From JAODBQ01 sp047602055 (GTDB lineage: Bacteria; Actinomycetota; Acidimicrobiia; Acidimicrobiales; Ilumatobacteraceae): a stretch of 64,000 nt of DNA. Every line of letters begins with the position of its first letter. Position 1 is the first letter of the stretch. Below the pieces are notes generated by a model. The model was given only the letters and a program-made list of their open reading frames with translations, searched no databases and had not been told where the DNA came from. The stretch lies in the NCBI GenBank assembly GCA_047602055.1, contig JASGIG010000001.1, forward strand, positions 3,596,001 through 3,660,000. Direction: 5' to 3'. The translations under genes were made by a program, and so were the position numbers. Positions 34,175 through 42,580 of this stretch are shown in pieces.

Positions 34175-35836
34175 ATGTCCCGCAGGATCGACATCGAGCT
34201 GACGAGCGCGCGCCCCGACGGCACCTGGACGTGGCGCGCCGCCGGCGCCAAGGAGCCGCGAGGCATCCTCGACGGTTCGCTGCTGCCGGAGGGCGCGACC
34301 ACCGGCGCCGTCCTCAAGGCGGACGCAGAGACCAACTTGGACGGCACGACGATCCTGTCGGTGGCCTCCGCCAAGGAGAAGACGTCGAAGGGCAACCTGC
34401 TGGAGATCCTGCCCAGCGAGCGACCGTTCGAGGGCGTCACGTCGCAGCTCACCGGACGCGACTCGCGTGAGCGCCGCGACCGCCGTGATCGGCCACCGCG
34501 CCGCGAGGGCAGCGGTGGTCCCGGCGGCCCGGGACGGGGTCCGCGCGGCGACCGTGATCGTGAGCGCGGGCCGCGCCGCGAGGGTGAGGGGCACGAGGGC
34601 GGCGGCGATCGCGGCCCTCGTCGTGAGCATGGCGATCGTGACCGCGCCCCGCGTGGCGACCGTCCGCCGCGCCGCACCGGCGGCCCGCGCTTCACCGCCC
34701 CGCCCGAGCTGCCCCAGCGCCCGAAGGCCAAGCGGCTCAAGCCCGGTCGCACGCATCGCAACGCGGTGCTCGCCGATCTCCCCGAGGAGCAGCGGCCGAT
34801 CGCCGAGCGCGCCCTGCAGGGTGGCATCCCCGCCGTGCGCCAGGCCGTCAACGAGCAGAACGCCCGGCTGAAGTCCGAAGGCAAGCCCGAGGTGCCGGCC
34901 GCCGGCCTGCTGTCGCTGGCCGAGCAGCTGCTGCCGAAGCTGCGCGTCGCCGAGTGGCTCGACCGCGCCGACGCCGCGGTGCGCGATCTCGACGAGCTCG
35001 ATCTGCGTGACCTGCGCAGCGTCGTCGCCGCCGCCGAGGACCCGATGGTCGCCCGCGACGAGAGCACCCGCGACATCGCCGCCCAGCTCAAGGAGGGCCT
35101 GCAGGTCAAGCAGGACAAGGAGATGGCGCTGTGGCTCGAGGACATCGAGACGGCGATCGACATCGGCCGCATCGTCCGCGCCCTGAAGCTGTCGTCGCAG
35201 CCGCCCAAGGCCGGGAGCCGCTTCCCCGCCGATCTCGCCGGCAAGCTCGCCGGCGCGTCGACCGCAGCGCTCAGCCACGACGCGTTCCCCGACCGCTGGG
35301 TGGCCGTCTTGGAGGCGGCGGCGTTCTCGCCGATCCGCAGCCACGTCCAGCCGACCGACAAGCCGACGCAGGTCAACGACGAGCTGCTCGCCACCGTCAA
35401 GCGCCTTGCCTCGCTGCTGCCGCACGTCGCCGCGCTGTTCGAGATCGAGGTCGATCCCAAGGCCCAGCCGCCCAAGCCGCTGCGCCCCACCCGCCCGGCC
35501 GGCGCGGCGAAGAAGCCGGCGCGCCAGATCCCCCCGCCCCCGACGGCCGCGCCCGCCGCCGACACGACGGAGCCGCCTGCTGACACGCCGGTCGAGGCCG
35601 CTGCCGAACCGGTCGAGACGTCGACCGACCCGGCCGCCGAGGTCGCAGCCGACGACCCCGTCGAGACATCGACCGACCCGACGGCTGCACCGACCGCCGC
35701 AACCGACGAACCCGTCGAGGCGACGACCGAAGCCGCCGCCGAGAGCACGGCCGACAAGCCCGTCGAGTCCGCTGCCGGGGCCGCCGACGAGCCGACCGAG
35801 GCCGCTGCCGAGGTCCAGCCGGACACCGAGGCCTGA
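34175..35836 (+). CDS. Unknown protein with RGD/RDR-rich disordered segment and acidic Pro/Thr tail
   Basis: 553 residues, not recognised. Residues 1-90 form a compact N-domain (ELTSARPDGTWTWRAAGAKEPRG). Residues ~93-165 are disordered and rich in Arg/Asp/Gly/Pro (repeated RGDR, RDRE, PPRR), like RNA-binding RGG segments. Residues ~180-450 are helical (LSLAEQLLPKLRVAEWLDRADAAV; LRSVVAAAEDP), and the last ~100 are Pro/Ala/Thr/Glu repeats (PVETSTDPAAEVAADDPVET). A role with RNA is inferred from composition only. Confidence 0.6.
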   Translation: MSRRIDIELTSARPDGTWTWRAAGAKEPRGILDGSLLPEGATTGAVLKADAETNLDGTTILSVASAKEKTSKGNLLEILPSERPFEGVTSQLTGRDSRERRDRRDRPPRREGSGGPGGPGRGPRGDRDRERGPRREGEGHEGGGDRGPRREHGDRDRAPRGDRPPRRTGGPRFTAPPELPQRPKAKRLKPGRTHRNAVLADLPEEQRPIAERALQGGIPAVRQAVNEQNARLKSEGKPEVPAAGLLSLAEQLLPKLRVAEWLDRADAAVRDLDELDLRDLRSVVAAAEDPMVARDESTRDIAAQLKEGLQVKQDKEMALWLEDIETAIDIGRIVRALKLSSQPPKAGSRFPADLAGKLAGASTAALSHDAFPDRWVAVLEAAAFSPIRSHVQPTDKPTQVNDELLATVKRLASLLPHVAALFEIEVDPKAQPPKPLRPTRPAGAAKKPARQIPPPPTAAPAADTTEPPADTPVEAAAEPVETSTDPAAEVAADDPVETSTDPTAAPTAATDEPVEATTEAAAESTADKPVESAAGAADEPTEAAAEVQPDTEA

Positions 35837-35845
35837 ACCCTCTCC

Positions 35846-36062
35846 GGTTTGTGTCAGCACACAAACCGACGTAGACGTCTGTGCGCTGACACAAACCCCG
35901 GGACCGGACGGCCGCAGCGCTGCCGCCGGATCTGTGTCAGCACACAAAACGACGTGAACGTCTGAGCGCTGACACAAACCCTGGGGCCGACTCACAGGTG
36001 ACCTCACCAGGATCTGTGTCAGCACACAAACCGACGTGTGCGTTTGTGCGCTGACACAAACG
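35846..36062. repeat. Three hairpin family B copies in an 82-83 nt array
   Basis: Each copy pairs TGTGTCAGC with GCTGACACA (outer arms extend to 13 bp in copy 1) around a core ACACAAAMCGACGT..CGT..GTGC. Left arms start at 35850, 35933 and 36015, right arms at 35885, 35968 and 36050, so the period is 83 then 82 nt although the spacers between hairpins are unrelated. Fills the region between the unknown gene and the enoyl-CoA hydratase gene. Confidence 0.65.
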
Positions 36063-36122
36063 CCGGAGGGGCAGCGCACACGGATTGCTCGTCGGGGGCG
36101 ACGAACCGTACTGTCGGCGGCC

Positions 36123-36911
36123 ATGTCCAACGACAAGGTCCTCTACGAGACGCGCGGCCGCGTCGCGCTGCTCACGCTCAACCGGCCCGAGGCGCGCAAC
36201 GCCGTCAACGGCGACGTCGCCGAGGCGATGGAGGCCGCCATCGACCAGATGGAGGCCGACCCGAGCGTGTGGGTCGGCGTGCTCCGCGCCAACACCGACG
36301 GCCAGAGCAACCCGGTGTTCTGCGCCGGCGCCGACCTCAAGGCGATCAACTCCGGTGACGCCGGCCGACTCGGCACCAAGCGTGGCGGCTTCGGCGGGTT
36401 CGTCTACCGCGAGCGCAACAAGCCGGTGATCGTCGCCGTCGACGGCCTGGCCACCGCCGGCGGCTGCGAGATCGTCCTCGGCGCCGACCTCGTCGTCGCC
36501 ACCACCCGCTCGTCGTTCGGACTCGCCGAGGTCAAGCGCAACCTGATCGCCGGTGCCGGCGGCCTGTTCCGCCTGCCCCGCGCCATCGGTCAGAGCGCGG
36601 CGATGGAGGTCATCCTCACCGGCGAGCCGCTGCCCGCCGAGCGGGCCTACGCCCTTGGTCTCGTCACCCGGCTCGTCGAGCCGGGCCAGGCCGTCGACGA
36701 GGCGATCGCCCTCGCCGAGAAGATCTGCGAGAACGCCCCGCTCGCCGTGCAGGCCAGCCGCAAGGTCGTCCTCGCCGCCGCTTACGAGGACGACGAGGCG
36801 CTGAAGAAGCTGACCAACGACCTGTTCGCCGGTGTGATGGCCTCCGAGGACACCAAGGAAGGCCTCACCGCGTTCATCGAGAAGCGTGCCCCGCAATGGA
36901 AGGGCGCCTGA
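36123..36911 (+). CDS. Enoyl-CoA hydratase/isomerase family protein
   Basis: 262 residues, crotonase fold. LTLNRPEARNAVNGDVAEAM, the CoA-binding VFCAGADLKAI and oxyanion-hole DGLATAGGCEIVLGADLVVA are typical; the first catalytic Glu region reads AEVKRNLIAGAGGLFRLPR, without the second glutamate, so isomerase or other crotonase chemistry is possible. ATG 36123 begins directly at the fold after the hairpin array. Confidence 0.87.
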   Translation: MSNDKVLYETRGRVALLTLNRPEARNAVNGDVAEAMEAAIDQMEADPSVWVGVLRANTDGQSNPVFCAGADLKAINSGDAGRLGTKRGGFGGFVYRERNKPVIVAVDGLATAGGCEIVLGADLVVATTRSSFGLAEVKRNLIAGAGGLFRLPRAIGQSAAMEVILTGEPLPAERAYALGLVTRLVEPGQAVDEAIALAEKICENAPLAVQASRKVVLAAAYEDDEALKKLTNDLFAGVMASEDTKEGLTAFIEKRAPQWKGA

Positions 36912-37096
36912 GCGCTTCGACACTCGATTCGCTCGCTGCGCTCGCGCATCTCGGTCGAGCTTCGAGGAGCGGCATCCGGTCGCACCCCGCTGGCAGTGCG
37001 CCTCACGCACAGCGAATCGGCACACCGCGGAGGGGGATCGCGCAACGCCCCCTCCGCCCCACCCCACACACGCGGTGCAGGCTGGAGATCAGCGTG
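36912..37096. repeat. Convergent intergenic repeat (SERSER-type element)
   Basis: No gene supported. The block at about 36916-36970 (CTCGATTCGCTCGCTGCGCTCGC, then CATCTCGGTCGAGCTTCGA) matches 16284-16330. On the minus strand it reads MRERSERIE, the same peptide start as the mini-ORFs, but here between convergent genes and without coupling. A terminator-like stem follows. Confidence 0.5.
37027..37057. terminator. GC-rich hairpin at convergent gene ends
   Basis: Perfect 10-bp stem GCGGAGGGGG / CCCCCTCCGC with an 11-base loop, between the convergent enoyl-CoA hydratase and acetyltransferase genes. No T run, as is usual for high-GC actinobacteria. Confidence 0.5.
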
Positions 37097-37537
37097 TCAC
37101 AGAGCGGTCCAGACCGTCAGCTTGCGGGTGGTGATGGCGGCGCGCTCGTAGAGGTTCTTGGTCAGCCGGTCGCCCGGCAGGGCCGTGCCCTCGAGCGCGC
37201 TGCACCCGCGGTCGCGGGCCAGCGCGATTGCCTGGGCGAGCATCTCGTCGCCGAAGCCGAGCTCACGTGCCTCGGGTTCGACGTACACCTGGCGGACCCG
37301 GGCCGTGGTGCCGTCGAGCACCAGCTCCAGGTAGGCCACGACGTGCTCGTCGATCGTCCCGACGAGCACCGCCACGTGGTCGCGGTCGAGCAGCGCCGCC
37401 CAGCTGCCGACCGGCGGCTCCTCGGCGAGCAGCTGCGGACCGCCGCGCTGGTCGACGAGCGCCTGGCGGGCATCGCGCTCCAGCTCGGCCAGCGCCCCCA
37501 CATCGTGTGGACGAGCCGAGCGCACCGCCGTCTCCAT
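37097..37537 (-). CDS. GNAT family N-acetyltransferase
   Basis: 146 residues. The acetyl-CoA-binding motif is degenerate but recognisable: VRQVYVEPEARELGFGDEMLAQAIALARDRGC, with strand VVAYLELVLD before it and LYERAAITTRKLTVW at the end. ATG 37537 overlaps the stop of an upstream mini-ORF (TGATG). Substrate unknown. Confidence 0.75.
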   Translation of the reverse strand: METAVRSARPHDVGALAELERDARQALVDQRGGPQLLAEEPPVGSWAALLDRDHVAVLVGTIDEHVVAYLELVLDGTTARVRQVYVEPEARELGFGDEMLAQAIALARDRGCSALEGTALPGDRLTKNLYERAAITTRKLTVWTAL

Positions 37538-37638
37538 CACGGCCACCGCTCCAAGGAGCGACAAGCCCCGAAGTGCAGCGGCGGCAGCGAGCACGGCAGG
37601 CGCAGGGAGCCGCGTCGCGACGACCGGAGCACGAACAT
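37537..37638 (-). CDS. Linker mini-ORF, 33 codons, upstream of the acetyltransferase
   Basis: ATG 37638 overlaps the upstream gene's stop (TGATG) and its TGA overlaps the acetyltransferase ATG (TGATG). The peptide begins MFVLRSSRRGSLRL; the first 20 bases match the mini-ORF at 33399-33596 (ATGTTCGTGCTC..GGTCG). Second member of that repeat type. Confidence 0.35.
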   Translation of the reverse strand: MFVLRSSRRGSLRLPCSLPPLHFGACRSLERWP

Positions 37639-38111
37639 CACGGCTCCAGGAGCTGATCGACCATCCCCAGCACCGTGCTGCGGTTGCGGTGCAGGGCCTC
37701 GTACTCGGCGGCGTGGCGCAGCTCGTCGGGCGTCATCCGCCGCAGGCGCTGAACGACGTGGCTGGCGGGCAGCGTGTCGTAGCCGTCGAACGGCGGGGCC
37801 GGCACGTGCGTCACCGCCACCGGCAGCTCGCCGGCATCGAGCTGCTCGACGTGCGCTGCGGCAGCGAGCACGTCGGTGAGGTCGACGACCTCGGCGAGCG
37901 GAACATCGTCGACGTCAACATCGACATCGTCGACGACCTCCGGAGAAGGTGCCGGGTGGCGGCTCGTGACCCGCCCTGCCTCCCAGGCCTGGGCCAGCTC
38001 GCGGCGGACGACGCCGACGGCCTGCTCGCCGATCCAGCGGGCGACGAGGCACTGATTGCGCAGGCGCGCGATCAGCTCGCGCAACCGCTCAGGAGAACAG
38101 GGGGCACTCAT
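37638..38111 (-). CDS. Small conserved-looking protein of unknown function
   Basis: 157 residues, not recognised. Helical N-terminus (PERLRELIARLRNQCLVARWIGEQAVGVVRREL), an acidic Asp/Val run (VVDDVDVDVDDVPLAEVVDL) and a C-terminal region YDTLPASHVVQRLRRMTPDELRHAAEYE.. that resembles the short helical motif found in actinobacterial lipid-droplet or membrane-associated small proteins. Starts inside the end of the DUF4193-like gene (23-bp overlap), so the two are probably co-translated. Confidence 0.55.
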   Translation of the reverse strand: MSAPCSPERLRELIARLRNQCLVARWIGEQAVGVVRRELAQAWEAGRVTSRHPAPSPEVVDDVDVDVDDVPLAEVVDLTDVLAAAAHVEQLDAGELPVAVTHVPAPPFDGYDTLPASHVVQRLRRMTPDELRHAAEYEALHRNRSTVLGMVDQLLEP

Positions 38112-38565
38112 CGTCGCCGACGGGGCACACGGGCGCGTTCTGGCGGACCAGCAGGAAGCAGCTCGGGCAGAGCTGCTCGTCGGCCCGCTTCGGCTGCAGC
38201 CGGTCGCCCGTCTCGGTGCGGTCCTCGGGCTCCTCGTCGTCGTCGTTGCCCTCCTCGTCGGCGGCGACCAGGCGATCCTTCAGGATCGTGTCGAGATCGG
38301 CCTCGACGTCGTCGGGGGCGAGCATGTCGTCGTCATCGTCGTCGTCATCGGTGCCGGCGGGGACGGAGCGGCGGGCTGGACCGTCGTCGTCTTCGTCCTC
38401 TTCCTCGTCGTCCTCGTCGACCTCGTCGTCCTCGCCGAAGCTGTCCCCGTCGAAGTCCTCCTCGTCGACGAGATCCTCCTCGTCGAGCTCTTCGGGCTCG
38501 CCGGGCTCGTCTTCGCCCGGCTCCTCCTCCAGCTCGTCGTCCATCGTCTCGTCGTCGTCAGCCAT
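38089..38565 (-). CDS. Highly acidic DUF4193-like protein with C-terminal Cys motif
   Basis: 158 residues. About the first 120 are almost entirely Asp/Glu with few hydrophobics. The C-terminus LQPKRADEQLCPSCFLLVRQ.. has CPSC and a later CPVGDDEC, matching the end of actinobacterial DUF4193 proteins (KRADEFTCSSCFLV-type), possibly a zinc site. Function unknown; such acidic proteins may bind basic partners such as RNA polymerase or ribosomal proteins. Confidence 0.65.
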   Translation of the reverse strand: MADDDETMDDELEEEPGEDEPGEPEELDEEDLVDEEDFDGDSFGEDDEVDEDDEEEDEDDDGPARRSVPAGTDDDDDDDDMLAPDDVEADLDTILKDRLVAADEEGNDDDEEPEDRTETGDRLQPKRADEQLCPSCFLLVRQNAPVCPVGDDECPLFS

Positions 38566-38653
38566 TGCGAACCTTTCGTGGCGGAGCGGTCGCCGCGCGG
38601 GCGGATACTACGGCCACCGTCCAGCAACCCCGCACACCCCTGTGTGGCAACCG

Positions 38654-40255
38654 TCACCCAGGCCCGCGACGCGCCTGCATCCGCCGTTCCGCGTCGAGCC
38701 GTTCCAGCTCCGGCGCCTCCGTGGTCAGGTGGGTCATCGCCTCGGCGACGATCTTGTGGCCGGCCTGCTCGGCGATCAGCCGGTGCATCTCCAGGGCGAT
38801 GCGCCGGTACGCCGGATGCCCCTGCGGCCCGGAGCGCAGCTCCAGCATGTGGATCGCCTCGCGGGCGTTGAACTGCATCGAGTAACGCAGCCGGTAGGCC
38901 ATCGCCACGGCGTAGCCGGCCTGCTCGGGCAGGTCCTCGCGCAGCCGGTCGTACAGCGCCGCCGAGCGGGCCATCGTGTCGTCGAACACGTCGGTCATCC
39001 CCGCCTCGTCGATCAGCTCAGGGCGGACGTAGCCGTGGTTCGGGGCGAGCGCCTGCCACTCGATGGTCAGCATCCGGTGGCGCTGCAGATCACGGAACGC
39101 GCCGTAGTCGCTGAGGACGTCGAAGCGGTAGTCGACGCGCTCGAACGCCCGGCCGGGGCGGTGCCGACGGTTCTCCCGCTCCCCCACGTAGGCCCGCACG
39201 AGCGCCAACCGCTCGGCCGCGCCGAGGGCGCGCACCCGCGTGAGCAGCTGCTCGTCGGGCAGGTTCGAGTACGGGTAGCAGATCGCCGCGAGCAGCTTGT
39301 CCTCGGCCTCGGGATCCCAGTCGACGAGCCGCACCGGGGCGACCTGCTCGACGGGGACCGAGCCGAACAGCGTGTCGACGAGCTCGGCGGTGCGCTCACG
39401 GGTCGTCGCCAGGTAGTTGCTCCAACGGCCGCCACGGTCGGCGAGGTCGACGCGGCGCAGGAAGCTCGGCACCACCTTGCGCAGCTCGTGGAGCATCAGG
39501 TCGGCGTAGTGACGGGCCTCGGGCAGCGGGTGCGAGCGCATCCGCAGCAGCAGCGCCTCGAACGCCTGCCCGGAGCCGTAGATCCCGACGTTCGACAGCG
39601 ACGCCGCCGGCAGCGCGCCGCGCGTCGCGTCGAGCGCCTTGGCCCGAGTGGCCTGGCGGTAGACGAAGTCGCTGTCGGCCGGGTCGCGGGCGACGGTGGC
39701 GCGCACGTGGTCGGTGACCTTGCCGAGCATCAGGCTGTAGGCGTCGAACATCCGGTCCATCTCGCCCACGTAGAGCGTGCCGAGGCGGCTGCCGAGGATC
39801 TCCGGGTCCCGGTAGAACCGGTAGCGGCCGCCGAGGCGGGCGTCGTAGCTGATGTACCGGGTGCTCTGCTCCAGGTAGCTCATCAGCCGGCCCCACTCGA
39901 GCACCTTGGTGAGGATGTTCGACGCCTGCTCGCAGGCCAGGTGGACGCCGCCGAGCTGGGCGACGGAGTCGTCGCCGTACTCGAAGAACACCTTCTCGTA
40001 GAGCTGCTCGGCGCGGTGCAGGCCGACGGTGGCGTCGACGGTGTGGTCCCCGCTGATGTCGAGGTCGCCGACGAACTCGTCGAGGAACAGCCGCCGCAGG
40101 CTCTTCGGGCTGCGGCTGTAGCGGGCGAACAGGGCGCCCTTGACGACCTCCGGCAGGTTGACGAGCGCGAAGACCGGCCCGTCGAGGTTGGTGAAGTAGC
40201 GGCGGAGGATGTCGGCCTCGCTGGGTGTGAACTCCTCCGGGACGTAGGCCGTCAC
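38654..40255 (-). CDS. Tandem ThyX-like protein (FAD-dependent thymidylate synthase family)
   Basis: 533 residues, about twice a ThyX monomer. The N-half carries WGRLMSYLEQSTRYISYD (residues ~121-138) and the C-half QRHRMLTIEWQALAPNHGY (~391). In canonical ThyX a single motif RHRxxSxxEQSxRY holds both parts; here EQSTRY is kept in the N-half and RHR in the C-half. Both halves also show the later block (GSGQAFEALLLRMRSH; NAREAIHMLELRSG). GTG 40255 begins the conserved region. Whether it makes dTMP or has another role is unknown. Confidence 0.75.
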   Translation of the reverse strand: MTAYVPEEFTPSEADILRRYFTNLDGPVFALVNLPEVVKGALFARYSRSPKSLRRLFLDEFVGDLDISGDHTVDATVGLHRAEQLYEKVFFEYGDDSVAQLGGVHLACEQASNILTKVLEWGRLMSYLEQSTRYISYDARLGGRYRFYRDPEILGSRLGTLYVGEMDRMFDAYSLMLGKVTDHVRATVARDPADSDFVYRQATRAKALDATRGALPAASLSNVGIYGSGQAFEALLLRMRSHPLPEARHYADLMLHELRKVVPSFLRRVDLADRGGRWSNYLATTRERTAELVDTLFGSVPVEQVAPVRLVDWDPEAEDKLLAAICYPYSNLPDEQLLTRVRALGAAERLALVRAYVGERENRRHRPGRAFERVDYRFDVLSDYGAFRDLQRHRMLTIEWQALAPNHGYVRPELIDEAGMTDVFDDTMARSAALYDRLREDLPEQAGYAVAMAYRLRYSMQFNAREAIHMLELRSGPQGHPAYRRIALEMHRLIAEQAGHKIVAEAMTHLTTEAPELERLDAERRMQARRGPG

Positions 40256-40337
40256 GAGGGGCAACTCTACGTGGCGGCAGTCGCTCAGATCTGGGACCCA
40301 GGCTGCGCACGCCCGCACGGACCACGCTGGTCCTCGG

Positions 40338-41321
40338 TCAGTGGCGCAGGACGAGCTTGCCAAGCTGCTCGCCGCGTTCGAGGCGCTCCAGCGCCGCCGG
40401 GTAGTCCTCGACGTCGAGGACGGAATCGACGTGCACGTCGAGACCCTGGGCGACGAGACCGGTGACCTGATCGAACTCCTCGTAGCTGCCCATCGTCGAG
40501 CCGATGATCTCGAACTGCTTGAAGAACAGGCGGGGCAGGTTGAGCGTCACCGTCGGGCCGCTGGTGCCGCCGCAGATGACCAGCCGACCGCCGGGCTTCA
40601 GCGAGCGGACCGACTGCTCCCACGTCGCCGGGCCGACGCTCTCGACGACGACGTCGGCGGCGACCGGCCACGAGCTGTCGGCGCTGTCGTAGGCGGCGTC
40701 GGCACCCATCGCCAGCGCCTCGGCACGCTTGGCCTCGCTGCGGCTGGTGACCACCACGCGGGCGCCCGTCCACCGCCCGATCGCCAGCGCGGCCGTGGAC
40801 ACCCCGCCGCCGATGCCGACGACGAGCAGCGTCTCGCCGGTGCGCAGGCGGGCCCGGCGCAGCATCCGCCACGCGGTCAGGTACGCCAGCGGATAGGCGG
40901 CGCACTCCTCCCAGCTGCGGCCCGCCGGGCGGGGGCGGACGTTGCGCACCGGCGCCGTGGCCAGCTCGGCGTGGCCGCCCCAGCCGTGCTCGCCGTAGAT
41001 CATGAAGCCGCGCCCGAGCGGGCTGTCGTTGCCGAGGGCGACGATCTCCTCGACGGGCGAGACGCCGGGGTTGACCACCACCTCGTCGCCGACCGCGACG
41101 TTCGTGACCGCCGGTCCGACCTCGGTGACGACGCCGGCGACGTCGCAGCCGGGCACGTGCGGCAGCGGCGGCTTCGGCTGGCCGCGGGTGACCCACAGGT
41201 CCATGTGGTTCAGCGCGCTGGCGACGGGGCGGATGCGCACGTCGTCGGCGGCGAGCGGCGGCGGGTCGATCTCGCCGCGGCGGTAGCTGCCGGGTGACTC
41301 GTCGAGGATCCAGGCCTTCAC
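40338..41321 (-). CDS. Zinc-type alcohol dehydrogenase-like / quinone oxidoreductase family protein
   Basis: 327-residue medium-chain dehydrogenase/reductase. LNHMDLWVTRGQ, PHVPGCDVAGVVTEVGP, the NAD(P)-binding VVGIGGGVSTAALAIGR and VVESVGPATWEQSVRSLKPGGRLV are present. The Cys38-like zinc ligand is replaced by Asn (ALNHMDL) and the structural-zinc Cys cluster is absent, so it is probably a zinc-independent reductase. Convergent-side neighbour ThyX-like gene lies downstream on the same strand. Confidence 0.85.
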   Translation of the reverse strand: MKAWILDESPGSYRRGEIDPPPLAADDVRIRPVASALNHMDLWVTRGQPKPPLPHVPGCDVAGVVTEVGPAVTNVAVGDEVVVNPGVSPVEEIVALGNDSPLGRGFMIYGEHGWGGHAELATAPVRNVRPRPAGRSWEECAAYPLAYLTAWRMLRRARLRTGETLLVVGIGGGVSTAALAIGRWTGARVVVTSRSEAKRAEALAMGADAAYDSADSSWPVAADVVVESVGPATWEQSVRSLKPGGRLVICGGTSGPTVTLNLPRLFFKQFEIIGSTMGSYEEFDQVTGLVAQGLDVHVDSVLDVEDYPAALERLERGEQLGKLVLRH

Positions 41322-41331
41322 CCGGCCGACG

Positions 41332-41574
41332 CTACGCGCCAGCGTCGCCGGCGTTCACGACCACGTGACGGCCTGGACGGCGACGGCGACCGCCGCGCCC
41401 ACCGATGAGGCAGCCGAACGTCGGCACGATCCGCCGCGTCAGCGCCTGGCAGCGCGGGAAGCGGGCGACGATCGGCACCGAGTAGAAGCCGGTGCCGCCG
41501 AGGGCGTTGTCGGCGATCCCGCCCACGACCTGCAGGACGACGAACACGACCCCGACGATCACCACGTTGCGCAC
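41332..41574 (-). CDS. Possible small membrane protein, doubtful
   Basis: 80 codons from GTG 41574: VVIVGVVFVVLQVVGGIADNA is a plausible membrane segment, followed by a basic tail. The 337-bp gap between the dehydrogenase and ugpE holds nothing else I can support. Codon third positions are less G/C-biased in pattern than neighbours and no homologue is recognised, so it may be a remnant or non-coding. Confidence 0.25.
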   Translation of the reverse strand: MRNVVIVGVVFVVLQVVGGIADNALGGTGFYSVPIVARFPRCQALTRRIVPTFGCLIGGRGGRRRRPGRHVVVNAGDAGA

Positions 41575-41658
41575 GCCATCGCCGCGGTGGACAGCGAGAT
41601 GCCGCGGGCGAGGACCACGGCTACCGTCGCGGTCACGGCACGAGGCCGCCCTGGACGG

Positions 41659-42564
41659 TCACTTGATCCCGCTCCTGACGAACGCATCGATCAGCCGGCG
41701 CTGCATCACGATGAACATGATCAGCAGCGGCAGGCAGGCCAACGTCGACGCGGCCATCACGGCGCCCCAGTTGTTCGCTCCCTCGGCCTGGATCAGGCCC
41801 TGGACGCCGACCTGCATCACCGACTCGGCCTTGTGGAACACGAGGAGCGGCCAGAGGTAGTCGTTCCACGCGGTGACGAACAGCAGCAGCGCCAAGGCGA
41901 CGAGCGGCGCCTGCATGTTCGGCACGATCACCCGCCACAGCGTCGACCACGCGCCCTTGCCGTCGAGCCTCGCGGCGTCGAGCAGCTCGCTCGGGAAGCC
42001 CTTCAGGTGCTGGCGCATCATCAACACGCCGTAGGCGCCGGCGAGCTGCGGGACGATGATGCCGGTCAACGTGTCGAGCCAGCCGCGCTCCGACAGGAAC
42101 AGGTAGTTCGGGATCATCGTCACCTGGAACGGCACGAGCCACGTCGCCAGGAACAGGGCGAACACCACGTTCTTGCCGAAGAACTCCCAGCGGGCGAAGG
42201 CGTAGGCGGCGAGCAGGCCGGTGAACAGCTGCCCGAGCATCACCGCCGCGGCGAACCCGAACGTGTTGAGCAGCAGCCGGCCGACCGGCAGCACGTCGAA
42301 CACGTACTGGTAGCTGGCCAACGACGGCGGCCACGCGAACAGCGTCTGGTCGTACTCGTGCCCGCTCTGGCGCAGCGACGTGACGATCATCCAGTACACG
42401 GGGAAGCAGCTGAACAGCGCGACGGGGATCATCACGAGATGCCCCCGCCAGTGCCGGCGCGTCGACGGCCGGCACGGCGGCGGGCTGGCGGGTTCGCTGC
42501 TGGCGTCGGCGACGGACGCCGACGCCAGCTCGATCGCCTCGACGAGGGTGAGGGTGGCAGTCAC
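41659..42564 (-). CDS. ugpE: Carbohydrate/glycerol-phosphate ABC transporter permease, UgpE-type
   Basis: 301-residue inner-membrane subunit with six predicted segments. The EAA loop is LLDAARLDGKGAWSTLWRVIVPN, and VTSLRQSGHEYDQTLFAWPPSL and FVTAWNDYLWPLL are typical of the MalG/UgpE family. GTG 42564 lies 16 bases after the ugpA stop. Last gene of the ugpB-containing operon. Confidence 0.88.
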   Translation of the reverse strand: MTATLTLVEAIELASASVADASSEPASPPPCRPSTRRHWRGHLVMIPVALFSCFPVYWMIVTSLRQSGHEYDQTLFAWPPSLASYQYVFDVLPVGRLLLNTFGFAAAVMLGQLFTGLLAAYAFARWEFFGKNVVFALFLATWLVPFQVTMIPNYLFLSERGWLDTLTGIIVPQLAGAYGVLMMRQHLKGFPSELLDAARLDGKGAWSTLWRVIVPNMQAPLVALALLLFVTAWNDYLWPLLVFHKAESVMQVGVQGLIQAEGANNWGAVMAASTLACLPLLIMFIVMQRRLIDAFVRSGIK

Positions 42565-42580
42565 GGTCGCGGCACCTCCA

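Noticed and set aside
35846..36062. Possible small CRISPR array
   Set aside because: Only three units, each internally palindromic over its whole length and longer than a CRISPR repeat; no cas genes nearby.
38566..38653. CACACCCCTGTGTGG near the ThyX-like gene end as an operator
   Set aside because: A short imperfect dyad downstream of the gene, upstream of nothing it could control except the acidic-protein leader; too weak to call.
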